The notes: generated by a model from the sequence alone, not told the origin. A DNA stretch of 64,000 bases from Hydractinia symbiolongicarpus (GCF_029227915.1 NC_079881.1:21241501-21305500); one strand, 5' to 3'. Counted from the first letter of the stretch, positions 51,401 to 63,828 are shown. Numbers and translations are program-made.

Positions 51401-54400
51401 TCAAAGGTATACAGAATTTTCGGTTCATCTGGTGGGATACATTCGCTGCAGTAAAATTTCTCTATGTTTTCATCTATTCTGTCTGTAAGGCATTTAAGAT
51501 GGAAAATATTTCCACAGGAACAGCATTTCTCAGAGGTTTGATTTCTTCTAATACTTTCACCACAACCATAACAAGAAATACCATAATTAAAAACCATAAA
51601 CAAAACAGCAAGTAGCATTATCGAACGCACGTCTGCCCATGCTGCCGTCTTGAATCGTATCTAAGAAATAACAATATAGACGTTTGTTTGGTAATTAATT
51701 AATGATCACAAAGATATCATGTCAAAGCCTTCTTGCCAGTAAAAAGAGAAAGTTACTGAGAAAGATTAAATCAGGGAATTAAGATGTTTACATAATTTGG
51801 ACAGTTTAGCTATATCTTCTCTGTTATATAAGAACTGAGTTTACCAATTTTATCAACAGGGTTATTTTCACTTTATATTATTGATTGGCACAGTCTATTG
51901 TTTATATTAATTGGCTGTGCATATGCATGGTATCATGAACAAACTTTGTTAAAAGGGTTAGTTCGGGAATAATTGGTGCAAGTTTGGGAATTACCAGGCG
52001 GAAGGCGCAAAAATTTTTCGCACAAGTTTAAAATCCGGGCGTTTTTGTTGAGTCTGCATCTTCGGTCAGATCAGTCTGTATTTAATTTTAAGATCAAAAG
52101 ATGATTTACTTCAAAAAAGCATTTGGAAGTGTTGGTTAACAGTGTACTGCTTGCATTCACTGGGTAAACAACATGTGTTATGATATAACTCATCTATTAA
52201 ATCGTCACCAACTGAAATTGTCAATAAACATGATAAGTTTCTATGTGGTATAGCTATATACTACTATTTTGAGATCCTTTGTTTAGTGGTTTTTCCTGAA
52301 AACACACGCAACTCTTTTCACATTATGTATGGAAATAACGATGTTTGCAGAAATATCCTTAGTTTGTGTCATCAGACTGGTAAGTTGGAATAAGGGAGAA
52401 ATTTTACCAACCACTTACAATCTTCTTGTTTTATTAGATGTTTGCGATGTATGTGCATTGAAAACAAACTATATACACCCCAACCCTCACACTTAATCGC
52501 AAAGCTGGTTTCTCCATGTATACTTGTGATAATGTCCCTTAGAGTTTTGTAATAACATAATGCAGCTGTATTTGGAAACCAGTTTTTTTCTTGGTAAACA
52601 AGTCAGTTGATGTGGGTCAAAAAATGAGAAAACTTGGAATGTCTTAGGTATTAAATCTAAAATGTTTCGTACTATGCTGTTAGTTATTAGAAAATAAGAT
52701 CCGTTAATTTTAAAGGTAAAGACCAGGATACATTTGTTATTATCATTAAATATATTCTATTATACAGTTATAATTTTCCTACAATATACTTTTAATTTTG
52801 TGGTAATATCATTATATCTTCATTTAATTTCATATAATTGTTGCCACAACTACGCTAGCAGATATTATTAAAATCAAACTCGTTTGATTTTACTCAAATG
52901 CAGCAATTTATGAGGTTATGGCGCTCATGCCAGATGTAAAAATTATACATATTATAGCTATATTATGAGAAATTATAAGAAATTATAACCATATTTTAAA
53001 CATATTTTAAGAAATTATATTGATATTATAAGGTATATTTCAGTGATATTATACTCAGTACTATACTATATATTCAGTGATATAAGGGTTTCAGACCCTT
53101 AATTCTACTTTGTTGTTTAAACAGATAAAAGGTATATGTGTGACAAGGCCTCCAGTGTGTGGAGTTTGCTGATTAGAGAGAGATGTGCATAATTTACAGG
53201 GCTAGCCTAACAAATATTGAGGGATATACCCTGTCTATTATTTACAGGAAGGGTCATGGCTTGAATAGGTAGTCCTAGAGTATGTACTGCTCATTTTGAG
53301 TTACTTGCGTAACTTAAAATGAGCATTACATACATACCAAAGTAGGGTCCACTCTCTACCAGACAACTCCCCGCAATATCCAACAACCAAACAGTGTGTC
53401 GTCTCCCCAAACTTTCTTAACATGGCTTAGGTTAACTGAGGGCTATAGTAATATTTACTTGGCTATATTGAAGTGTGAGAGGCCAGGGTTATAATCACTA
53501 AGCTACAGTGCCACTTAAAAATTGTTAAATCGTCCTCTAGTTATTTAAATCTTTAAATTTATCGTAATTTAAATAATTTTGGACCAAAGCATATAGATAT
53601 AACTAACACTGTTCAGGAAGTGTCATTTTAGAAGTGTCAAACTTCTTTTTCATTGTACAGTCATTAAAAACAAGGCTTCATGTTAAATTGAGAACACTAT
53701 GAATTTGTTCCTATAAACTGTTTGAATGCATAAACTGCTGATGTAAGTAGTCAGTTTGCTAAAGTGGTCTGTTATATTTAGAAACTAAATTTGAGGCTAA
53801 ATAACATGAAAACAGATGGGAATAACTAATGGCATCTTTCCTGGTGTAACCAGGAACCACCTGCACCAACTCCAAAAAGCTGGTCCTAAGTGATTTTGAT
53901 ATGGGCTAATTGGCTAGTAAAATTAAAAAAACAGCCATGCTAATTAAATTTTCTATACATGTTTTTAAAAAGGGCAAATTCTCAGTCATATAAGGCTTGT
54001 ATTTTATTTATAAATGTTGACAACATATAACATTTATTACAAGCCACCATATTTTGTTTCAGAACAAGGAAAGCACAACCATACAAAACTATGAGTTGCC
54101 ATATTCTATTGGAAAATAACAAAGCATGGTTGTACAAAGCTTATAAATATTTTTTATAATATGACGACAATTGATACAAAGCTTAAAAATCTGTAACTTA
54201 TACAACATATATCCCTGAGAAATAACAACGTAATAACAATAGTAAGACTAAAATTTTACTGATTTTTTTCCTAAAAAACATATCAAGCATCGGGAAATAT
54301 CTTTTAAATATGGATTTTTTTATAGAATTAATTCGACACTTTAAACTGCCATTTTTTATAGTTTAAGGTGGTACCTTCTATGGTACAGCTCAGGCCATTC

Positions 54401-57400
54401 CTTGAGACAAGTGTGATCGCACGCGCACTCCCCCTGCACACTCGTAAAAGGATTTACGAGTGCTTTTTATCGCACTTGTGAATTTTTTCTTTTTCTAAAA
54501 TATTATATAGCGATGAAAAAGGCTATTATGCTGATTACATAACATTCATTTCTTTGTGATTGATTTGTTTAAAAAGAGAACATTAAAGTTGGCCCCTTTC
54601 CTTGCATGCCAACACTCTTATGCTCGGCTGGTGCATTACACTGAGACTCGAACGAAAGACGGAAGACCATTTGGAACCATGCCACTAGTCAGTCCGACCT
54701 TCATCGTCACAGAATACTGCGAGAAGAGTGCCCACCCATGCAAGTTAAATATGAGATATCTAAAATATCTAGAAATATATTTAATGCCAAAAACATCTAG
54801 CAAATCTGCCAAAACATCATCTTGTTCAACAGTGTTTCAACCTTGCACTTGTGGTTAATACGTTTTACAAAATTCATTTCTATACAGCTTAAATAACATA
54901 TAACGTTGCGGTCAACAAAAAATAGTTAAGTGTGAATCACACCTGCAAATATTAACATCGCACTTGTAAATTTTGCTTACGAGTGCGATTTTTCGCACAC
55001 CATAGCACTCGTAATTTTTTTAGTGGGTGCTTTTTGTAGCTCTGGCATAGTTTTATTCAAGAAATGGCCTGCAGCTCTATCCATAATACACCCAAGCTCC
55101 AATCTGTTTTTACAAATATTTAGACAGTTCTTAATTCATAATGTTAGCACAACTTGTTAATAATCATTTTTAAGCACCAAAGTTTAAAATTACACATCCT
55201 TTTAATTTTAATTGAGGATGTTGTTGTTTACAGGTGACTGTCTGCAACAGTCACCTGTCTTAAATATGCAAATCTATTGTCGCACTCCTAGCATGGTATT
55301 TGATTTTAAATCAGTACACCAAACTGGACTTTCCAGTGCTTAAAATCTAAGGACCTAAAATGCTGGCTAAACCAATTTTTTTAAAAAAAACGAAAAAAAA
55401 TTATTGTGGACAAATATTGTAAAATGACCAGTATTTAAACATAGATAAATGCATCATAAAGGTGGAAACTTTCATTGTACTTAGATAAAAAAAGTATGAC
55501 ATTTTGTTTGAATAAAAGCACACATTTTACCAATTATACAACATTGACACTTCAAAGTTTGTTTTATAATGCTAACATTTTAACAGGAGTTTTGTAATAA
55601 AAAATGTGACATTATATTTTTTTCTTCACAATACTTTAGTTAACCCACAAATGCTTTATGCAAATATAAATTATACAATCTGGATAAACAAATTTTTTTC
55701 CTTGCTTGAATTTCAGTGATTTTACGCTTGTGGAAGGCAGGATTAAGTGCTGGTTGACCGTTTGTTTTTGTATCCTGATATTTGAATTCTTAAATTTCGG
55801 CAGTTAGTGACCATTGACCAGCTGTTTTGTATTGTTTCAGAAATGTTGTGGTACTTACCTACACATTTTACGTTCCAGATAAGCCACATGTTACACTACA
55901 CACACAATTTTTGTAAAACCAAATTGTTTCTATCAATTTTTCTTTTTTCAGCATTTTTCGTGGCATGCAATGTTTAAAAATTAGACCATAATAATCTTGT
56001 CACAAATGTTGGATACAGTTTAATCAGTCACCAGAAACAAACAATCGTATCAAAGTGAATTTTTCTTTGTAATAATGTGTTATATATTTCCATTATGTAA
56101 ATTAATAACAATATTGCTTGCAAACATATATATCAGTATCACAAAACATTTTGTCAACAATTAAGACCAAATTATCTTATAAATTTGTTTTGCTAGGCAA
56201 TACATTTACCACCAAAACATAGGTACAGGGCTAAACATTATAAACCAGTAGTTTCTTTTCAAAACAAAGTCTAAAAAGAGAATTTACAGTTACAGTTGTT
56301 AAATTTCAAATATGTAACATTCTGAATAAAATTCTTGCAATGCAGGTTTATTAATCATAGAAGGTGTCAAAATTATGCTAAATGGGAGCATAAGTATTTT
56401 TCAGCACAAAAAATGTTATGCAGCATACCTATTATACACACTAGAAGCTGATATCAAATAAGGATGTATAGATTTAAAGGAAAAGAAACTTTGCTTGCTA
56501 AATTCTTCTTCTCATCAAGAGAGTTACGGAATATATGCTCTTATATGTAAATATACATCTTTAGTAGTTTGTGCTTAATTTCTAACAACCTTACATTTTG
56601 TGTCAAGTTGCTCTATTTATGTTTCAGGTCTCTTGCTGTTGGATCTCGATTTGGATATAAATTATTCTCTCTAAACACCATTGAAAGACTAGAAGAAATT
56701 CATGAATATGGTATGTGTTCTACTTTCGTTCGATTTTGTCGGATGTCTCATCTACAAATCAGAAATTCTTGACATATATCATGCTTATTTGTGATATTCT
56801 TAGTCTTCACTTTTCTTCAGATAAGGGAGATGTGTGCATAGTTGAGCGACTTTTTTCCAGTAGCCTGGTAGCTATTGTTAATTTGTCTGCACCAAGAAAA
56901 TTAAAAGTTTGTCATTTCAAGGTAGGTTGAAATTAGTTTCTGTTTTTCTAACACAGAGTATAATAGATTCCACTTAATCCCAAATTCTATTAATTCACTT
57001 AAATTATATTTCAGACCAGGAATTTTTGAGAATCTTGTAATCTTAAAAAATGATGCAAACAAACTGGGGCTTAACTACATTGACGCAAAAAAAGTTAATT
57101 TACAACATCTCTTTTTAATTATAGTAATCTTACCTTATTTTGAAGTATCATTTAATATCATCAAAAAAGCGAACCATTTTTTCAAAATCCCTTCGGTTTT
57201 AAAAAGCTCAGTAAAAAGCGCTAAATTCAGCAAACAAATCGTAAATCAACCCTTTAGGCATTTACCAAGATAGCACTCTACAATATGATCAATAACTTTG
57301 ACTACATCATCGTTATCCGTAACAAATAGTTTTGTATTAGAGTGTCTTTCAAAATTGTACGTGAACACAGAGAGTAGTACATGAAATTGATTTTGTATAT

Positions 57401-60400
57401 CCTGGCATGCTAAAAAAACAGTAAGGTAACCTACTTAACATGTTAGCTTGAAATTTTGATAATAATAATAAGCGTCCCATTAACATGTGTTTTGTGGTGT
57501 TTTTTAAAAAAAATAGTTTACAAACTTTCTTTTTGTAGCCAGCTTATTTGGACAGCAAAGTCCAAATACAATTCTACTGTAATGTTTTTGGGTTTTTTAA
57601 AAATACAAGCATTTAATATAACATATGTTTTTCTGTTTATTTAGAAAGGAACTGAAATATGCAACTACAGTTACCCAAATACAATACTTGCTGTTCGTTT
57701 GAACAGAATGGTAAATTCTTATTTATGCTAAACTAATTTAAAATTACACATAGTTTGCACATTTTTTACCATCACACATTTTTTCCTGTGTCAATTTTCA
57801 CAATAAAAAATGTTTTTATCTTTCAGAGGCTTCTGGTGGTTTTAGAAGAAAGCTTGTATATACATAATATTAGAGATATGAAGGTAATCTTGTTTCTGTT
57901 TTCACAAACCTTTTGTTTATCACTTATAATTTTTATTCTTTATTTCTTTCTTACCCTGCCCCTTTGTAAACAATTAAACATTGCATATCTAGAAAAAATT
58001 CAATAAATGTTCCTGGCTGTTCTATTCTCATTTTTTTAAATCAAATGTCATCTCTTAATGAACAAAGCTCGGAATGAGCACATATCATCACTTGGCGAGT
58101 ACGTAGCAGCCAGAAGTACATGTTACTTTTATAGAAATAGCGTTCTTACTTGCTTGTGGTTGGGGTCATTAAAATTCGATCCTTTCTCCCAATATATTAT
58201 GTATATGGTTGCAGATGTTCCAAATGTTTTTCTAAGTTTCCCATGAATTATCACACAGGTTCTTCATACGATACGTGATACTCCACCAAATTCTAATGGT
58301 GAGTATACTATTCTTGTTAGAACACTTCATGAAACATTCGACTGTGAGATAACAGGTATAAAAAATATATCTTTTTTGTTTTTTGTAGGTTTGTGTGCTT
58401 TATCTGATAATTCTGAAAATTGTTATGTTGCTTATCCTGGTAACAGTCAGGTAAAGATATCCTGTTTATTCATTAATTTGTCCTCCCAAATCACTGACTC
58501 ATTTTTTACCAGTTTTCTTTGCAATCATGGCAATGATACAACTTATTTTTAGATTGGAGAAGTTCAAATATTCGATGGAGTCAATCTGGTATGTTAAAAT
58601 TGATGCGCTATGCATTCCTCATATAGGCTTTCCCCTTGATTATTCTTTTGTGGACTGTTTTGCTGTGACGTTATTCGAAATACATTAGAAAATACATTAG
58701 AAAATACATTAGAAATACGCAGACTCGAAACTGCTGATAGTAAAATAGATTTCATAGATCTGCAAATTTTGCTTATTTTACCAAAGTATAAAATATGATA
58801 GAAGATGATTTTTACTTTAATGTGTATCTTTTTGAGTTTTTTAAACTACAACACTGCATTTCTCAATGCTGTAACGCAATTCTTCAAAGTTCAAGAATAA
58901 CTACACTGTTAATTCTAAGCACATCCAATAGTTTTTTTGAAACATATATATACTGGTTTAAAAAATTAAATGGGTAATCTTCAATATTTTGCTTCCTTTA
59001 ATATAGCATGATTTCATGATTTTAGCATCATTTACCTTTTTTTTACATATTTTCCTACTTTTTTTGGCATCATATGGAATCTTCATGTAATAAGTACACA
59101 TCAAATTTCTTAATTAAATGTCCTTCCAAGGTTGAAAATTAAATAATTGAAATAAAAACTGATTGAAGCATTACAGTAGAATTACTTTGACCAAACCCTT
59201 GGCAAGTACGGAGCAGTAAATATAGCATGTGTATTTTATATACATGCTATGTTTACTGCTCAGTCATGTGTTTTTTTATTTGGATGGCTTCATTAACCGT
59301 TATCCTCTTCCCTGAACAGGCATATAGTTATTATTGCCAAGTTTTAAGCTACCCAGTCTCCATTAAAGTTGAGTAAGGTATTTTTGTTGTTCTAGCGTGC
59401 TGTTACGATGATTGCTGCACATGACACTCCAGTGGCAGCAATAACATTCAACACCAATGCTACTCTTCTTGCTACAGCTTCTGAAAAGGTGAGAAAATGA
59501 CCTATACCTTCCCAGGTATGACGTTGAGGCTCTTATTCCTTCGGGCGATTGCTTTAAAATTACCTGAAACTCCAGCCTAAAGTAAATTTGCAAAGTTTAA
59601 GAAATGTGGACGGGTAGTGGTGTATCTTTTTTTCTGCTGTGTCTTAGTTCATATTCGAACATCTTATGCCAGTGACTATGAAAATTTAAAATAAGCTCTA
59701 CTGTTGAGCAATCAACAATTACAATAAGATTGATGTCTTGAGCTGTCTTAATGGTTTGTGTGCTTGCGTACTTGCGTAACCTTTTGAGTTGGGACTCCCT
59801 TAACAAACTCAAAGTTTATAAAGTGTATATTTCAATGGATAAGTTTTTAAGTTTAACTTTTTAGGGAACTGTTATTCGCGTTTTTTCTATACCCGAAGGG
59901 ATTAAATTATTTGAATTTCGAAGAGGAATGAAAAGGTAGTTTGGTTTGTTTATTACGTTTTTAATTAATATTTTGTTTATATATTATTTTTTATGTAAGA
60001 CACAGGTTCAGCCTTGATGTTTCTTAACTTTCGAAGATGATAATGAGTCTAACCTCTGTTTTACACATTTAAAAACGCTATTCAACAAAAGCTCTATCAA
60101 TCCATCAATATACCTATATAATTGTTGAAATTCCCTATAATCTCGATATTGCATTAAAAAGATGTCTCTTGTATATAAAAAAACGTATGCAATGTCATTC
60201 CATAATTCGTTAGTCTCCACCTATCGGACTTCTCTTACCTAACTTTTGACCTTTCTCCTACAAATAGGTGATCCGAAATGTAATGTCAGTCTGCAAATAA
60301 CTGTCTTTTCTTTTGAAGAGAACACAGCTATTTCATAGTAAATAAATTTCCTCTTGATTTTAGGTGTGCACAAATCAACTCATTATCCTTCAGTCACGAC

Positions 60401-62681
60401 TCTCTCTTTTTGGCTTCTTCAAGTAACACGGAAACTGTCCATGTGTTTAAACTGGAAACTGATACAGACAAGTATGTAGATGTGGTTATTGAGTGCTAAT
60501 CGTCACAGACCTCGTCAGCTGTTTTACAACATCGTCACTCATAAATAGAATTTGTGTTAACCTTATACGACTAGATATGTTTCCTGAAAAATCACAATTA
60601 AGACTTGCCATATGCATCTTTAGAAGATATTTTTTACTGTTTTTCCAACGCGCAATATTAAAAAGATGAAGATTAAGGAGAGAGTTGACGCTACTGGCAC
60701 CTAAATGGGCTCATAAACGCATGGCAAGTATTTTAGCATTAAATTTTCATTCTTTTTTTACAGAAATAATAAAGACGAAACGCAAAGTCAATCTTGGATG
60801 GGATATTTCGGCAAAGCATTAATGACACCAGCGAGTTATCTTCCGTCACAAGTTACAGAAGTGTTTACTCAAGGAAGAGCATTTGCTGTGGCTAAACTGC
60901 CGCGTGCCGGTAATTATATTCACGATTTTCATAGCATAAAACTACTAGCTGTGTAGAAAATTTAACAGACAGTACACTTTTGTAAGCTTCGGGCAAGTCC
61001 AGGCCAGACTGACACTTAGAACTTTCAAAACCTGAACTTTATGGTTGCAATGGCTGAAGGCGAAAGTGTAACACATATTCGCTTCAAATAAAAACCCGCT
61101 TGTTACTTATGTTTTTTAAAATGCTTAATTGAAAGCTTGTTAAGCCTCTTCAAAGAGGATAGAGTTTTTTCAAACAATGTCTAATATTTGGTATCGTTTT
61201 TGCCTTAATGTGCTTTTAGGTAAAAGCACATTAAGGCACAAGGGTGAAAAGAAGGCTGAAATTTGGTTATTAGGGGCCAAATAATTCTTTAGATTTCACT
61301 GCAGTGAAGTCATTCGCATATTTTTATGTTTTTTAGGTGAACGGAATGTTTGTGCACTTGCAGTTATAAGCAAGTTACCAAGAATTCTGGTGGCTAGTGC
61401 GGATGGTTACTTGTATATATATAACCTGGATCCCACTGACGGTCAGGAGTGCCCGCTGTTGAGACAATTTCCGTAAGATTTGTTGTTGTTGTTGTAAGAA
61501 TGTGCAATCATGTGCATATTTTTTTTCAAAATGACAGAACAGCATCGCCTGACGAATGTTCCGCAGCGGAAAGGTTTCGCGGGCTCTGCTTGGCAGATCT
61601 GTAAGGCAGATGACGAACGTTGAAAATGCGCTAATCGCAGTTACTGCGATTTCTGCGTTATAGAACAATCAACGCGACAGCCCGCGAAGGTCCAGGAAAT
61701 CAAGTAAATAGGCCTCGCTGACGTCAGCAAGAATTATCACAGATTTAGGTTTCGTTTCCGTTGTGAATATAGACAAGTGAACAAGTTCAATTGCGCAAGT
61801 CTAATATGAAATAGCCGTATATATGGTTTGTCGGAATGATCTTAAAAAAAGAAAGAATAATTTTTATTTAATAATTTTTAAACAGGACTGCAGAACATCT
61901 GTATTCACGCAACTTGTTGTAATGAACGCTGAAGAAAATCGCTTCTTATAATATCTTAATTTTTCTTCTCGAGCTATTGTTCAACTGTATGTTTAAAAAG
62001 TAGAGAGAGAAAGAGAGAAATAAGGAGGTACGAAGATTAAACTAGATTGTCGCATTTTTATATCGTCCTTTTTTTGCGTTCCGACAAGTATGTATGTCTA
62101 CAAATGCAGATCGAAAGTGCCTGTTAAAAAATTATGCCTTATTGGTTATTTAACTTATTGGTATTCCAGTATTTTTTTTTTTTTTTTTATAACGAGTATA
62201 TAACAAGTCGATACTCTGTTTTTCTAAGGTTGATACCCGACGAAGATGATACGTTAAAATTACAGGTAAAAATATCTCATTAACATTTTATTTTATAAAA
62301 TCTGAAAGAAAACTGAAACAAATGTCGTTAGTTTTCGAAACTGTTAACTAATGTAAACAAAGATTTTCTCGTGATTTCGCTATACTGTCAAAGATAACAA
62401 AATGCCATATAAGGAGAACAAAAGAATACCATATAAGGAATTGAATCATCTACTAATACGACATTACGAGTAACTTATGTTAATTTTGCTATTATACTTC
62501 TTCATTTATTCTCGTGTAGGAGGGTGAAAGATTTTCTGCTGGCCTTGCAGTGTCGTCGCCTACGCGCACTCCATCGCCTGGTACAAATTCGCCGTTAAAA
62601 GCCACCGTCACAGACAATGAGCAAAATTTAAGACTTGTTGATGACAATGAATATCCGCCATTAAATGTGCTGAATGAATAA
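47295..62681 (+). CDS. WIPI2: WIPI2, WD-repeat phosphoinositide-binding autophagy protein, 15 coding exons
   Basis: WIPI2 (Atg18 family) binds PI3P on the forming autophagosome and recruits the ATG16L1 complex for LC3 lipidation. Exons: 47295-47365, 56628-56710, 56821-56921, 57645-57710, 57827-57883, 58259-58298, 58389-58450, 58553-58588, 59396-59488, 59865-59935, 60364-60471, 60764-60909, 61337-61472, 62229-62265, 62520-62681. Phases agree: 422 residues, near the family's usual length. It begins [20 protein letters not shown], as WIPI2 does (not WIPI1 in my memory of the family). Seven-bladed propeller segments are clear: [80 protein letters not shown] and FEFRRG, whose FRRG (221-224) is the two-site phosphoinositide-binding motif. 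TGYFGK-like [10 protein letters not shown] and [18 protein letters not shown] follow. The Ser/Thr/Pro-rich tail is disordered. The first intron is 9.3 kb and full of repeats. Confidence 0.95.
47987..48036. repeat. Perfect inverted repeat, 15-bp arms
   Basis: CTGACAGGCAAGAAA and its exact complement TTTCTTGCCTGTCAG are separated by 20 bases, within WIPI2 intron 1. It may be a hairpin in the transcript or the remains of a small MITE. Confidence 0.85.
48145..48375 (-). mobile_element. SINE copy b, lacking the tRNA head
   Basis: On the minus strand it reads from GGCACACTGTGTGGGCC to GCCATGTAAAATATGCAC and then a tail of ATCT repeats and TA repeats (48145-48178). It matches SINE copies a and c. 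The tRNA head is missing, so it is 5' truncated or was interrupted by the LINE tail immediately to its right. Confidence 0.7.
48438..48488 (-). repeat. (TAA)n microsatellite, LINE 3' tail
   Basis: About 17 repeats of ATT on the plus strand, so AAT on the minus strand. It sits directly downstream of the minus-strand LINE and probably is its 3' simple-repeat tail, as usual for L2/CR1-type and related elements. Confidence 0.7.
48490..51630 (-). mobile_element. Decayed non-LTR retrotransposon (CR1/L2/Jockey-like LINE)
   Basis: On the minus strand the pieces come in LINE order. At 51630-51400 is a PHD-like zinc finger ([26 protein letters not shown]). Then comes the start of an APE endonuclease ([20 protein letters not shown]). 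At 50677-50438 is an interdomain segment with [17 protein letters not shown]. At 50206-49874 are RT segments [17 protein letters not shown] and [10 protein letters not shown]. At 49703-49500 are [20 protein letters not shown] and [20 protein letters not shown]. At 49225-48641 is the C-terminal part ([16 protein letters not shown]). The catalytic YADD region near 49400 is disrupted, and stop codons and frame changes occur throughout. It cannot encode an active enzyme. It lies in WIPI2 intron 1 in antisense orientation. Confidence 0.9.
53185..53515 (-). mobile_element. SINE copy c, near full length
   Basis: On the minus strand it starts with a tRNA-like A box (CTGTAGCTTAGTGATTATAA), continues through CATGGCTT-, ACACACTGTTTGG- and GACAACTCC-like body segments, and ends GCCCTGTAAATTATGCACAT. 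It matches copies a and b. A foreign hairpin (53288-53325) sits within it. Confidence 0.7.
53288..53325. repeat. Hairpin inside SINE copy c
   Basis: TGCTCATTTTGAGTTAC and GTAACTTAAAATGAGCA are inverted with one mismatch and a 4-base loop. Copies a and b have only one arm at this place, so the second arm arose by local inverted duplication. Confidence 0.8.
54412..55030. mobile_element. Candidate non-autonomous element with CGAGTGCGA-type ends
   Basis: The left part has CTCGTAAAAGGATTTACGAGTG and ATCGCACTTGTGAATTTTTT-like segments. The right part has ATCGCACTTGTAAATTTTG, CTTACGAGTGCGATTTTTCG and GCACTCGTAATTTTTTTA. These make inverted and direct subterminal repeats. The interior carries copy 2 of the ORF-bearing repeat. 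Exact ends and a target duplication were not found. Confidence 0.45.
54575..54750 (+). repeat. Dispersed ORF-bearing repeat, copy 2
   Basis: Matches 42183-42425 in the opposite orientation. It starts near AGAGAACATTAAAGT, continues through the [20 protein letters not shown] frame and ends near CCATGCAAGTTAAATAT. The open frame 54556-54858 continues past the shared part into unrelated sequence. Confidence 0.7.
55230..55258. repeat. Perfect palindrome, 12-bp arms
   Basis: ACAGGTGACTGT and its exact complement flank a 5-base loop CTGCA in WIPI2 intron 1. The arm includes CAGGTG, an E-box-like hexamer, but no function is shown. Confidence 0.85.
55740..55833 (-). mobile_element. Solo end of the hAT-like family at 41391
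   Basis: On the minus strand GGTCAATGGTCACTAACTGCC and the following bases, including ATCAGGATAC and ACGGTCAACC, match the left end of the 41391-42748 element (GGTCAACAGTCACTGACCGC, GTCAGGATCAC, GCGGTCAGACTGACC). Only one end is present and the CAGCG terminus is missing. Confidence 0.55.
59211..59261. ncRNA. Precursor-like hairpin in WIPI2 intron
   Basis: GAGCAGTAAATATAGCATGT pairs with ACATGCTATGTTTACTGCTC over 20 bp with one G-U/A-C difference around an 11-base loop. The stem is AT-rich and about the length of a short pre-miRNA stem, but I have no evidence of expression. It may equally be a local inverted duplication or tiny MITE. Confidence 0.3.
61201..61238. repeat. Perfect palindrome, 18-bp arms, 2-base centre
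   Basis: TGCCTTAATGTGCTTTTA and its exact complement are separated by GG, in the WIPI2 intron before exon 61337. It resembles the palindrome at 35249 in design but not in sequence. Confidence 0.9.
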
Positions 62682-63058
62682 CGGCGAGGGAGACCTGTAT
62701 CAATTAAATGCGGAGGAGATTTGTGTCACTTCTGCGGATATATATCGAGATGTTTTTGCATTTTTGTTCGAAAAATTTTCTGTATCAGTTTCTAATAGCA
62801 GGTTTAAATGTCTTAAGATGAAAGTCTATTTTTCTAATTATCGTTACAAAAAAGAAGAATATGAACAGGTTGGGAACAGCTTGAATATCTTCCTTCACCT
62901 AAACCCTTACCATTGTCTTCAACATAGGAAGGACGTGATTAGGGAAATCCGCAAGTTAAATGTTTATATAATATGCAAATCTTAACTCGTGCATGTTTTG
63001 CAGGAAAATATATAAGACAAATAATGTATTTTATTGACTCGTATATTTTATTGTTGTC

Positions 63059-63064
63059 AATAAA
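63059..63064 (+). terminator. WIPI2 candidate polyadenylation signal AATAAA
   Basis: AATAAA 378 bp after the WIPI2 stop codon, followed by T/G-rich DNA (TATTTTTAATTTATATTTAC), as expected near a cleavage site. Confidence 0.55.
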
Positions 63065-63345
63065 TATTTTTAATTTATATTTACGTTGTTTTTTATTTTT
63101 TCCCAAAATTGTTAAATATTTCGCCCGGGCAACATATCTAATTGTTTAACTAAATAGTTGTTATTATGAGCTGCCTTTACGCACTGGAAGAAAAATCTAG
63201 TCAACACTGTTCAGGGGGAAGGGAAGCAGAGTCTACAAATGCTTTGTCCATGATTGAACGTCTTGTATTGGTACAAGTATTAAAATTTAATAGCGAAGAA
63301 TTGTTTTCAAAGTGCGAAAAAATTTTCCCCCGAATTTTTTGACAA

Positions 63346-63828
63346 TACAGTGGAAAAAAGGTGCAAAAAAAGCCTTATAGAGGTATCCGTTTTTTAGAGA
63401 TTGTATCCAAAAATCACTTTCAGACCAAAATTTTGCCGAAAACATTTTTTTGTTTATATACGTTTTTCTTTGTTCCATTCATTTTAAATTAAGGGAATAA
63501 GACATATAATTTGTTGAATTGTATTATTCAAACGCTCTACTGTTATACAAACAAAAAAATATCAACTTAACAATTATAACACTGTATTTTATAACCTACT
63601 CGAAGAAATCTCGGATTGAAGTTTACTTTCTTTTTTTGTATATAAATTTGGAATTCCTCCAATTTTTTGTAACTGTTCGCTTTGCACAGAGCTTTTTCAA
63701 GGGAAAATCTTATTTGGTGCGAAAAAATGTCCGTTTTATAAAGTGTCTGCCTTATTAGAGATTTTGTTGTGACATTTTCACCCGAAATCGGTCAGTTCAA
63801 AGGAATACTTTAGAGAGATTCCACTGTA
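63346..63828. mobile_element. Pogo/Tc1-like MITE with TA flanks
   Basis: TA at 63346-63347 is followed by CAGTGGAAAA. The right end reads GAGATTCCACTG followed by TA at 63827-63828. Internal motifs TATAGAGGTATCCG, TTTATAAAACGGAC-like and TCTCTAATAAGGC-like (both on the complement) recall the GAACCTCTATAAAGCGGAC terminal type. About 479 bp with no transposase, so non-autonomous. It appears related to the degraded copy at 17394-17798. Confidence 0.7.

Noticed and set aside
62674-62985. 103-codon frame overlapping the WIPI2 stop
   Set aside because: It starts in WIPI2 coding sequence in another frame and runs into the 3' UTR without recognisable features.
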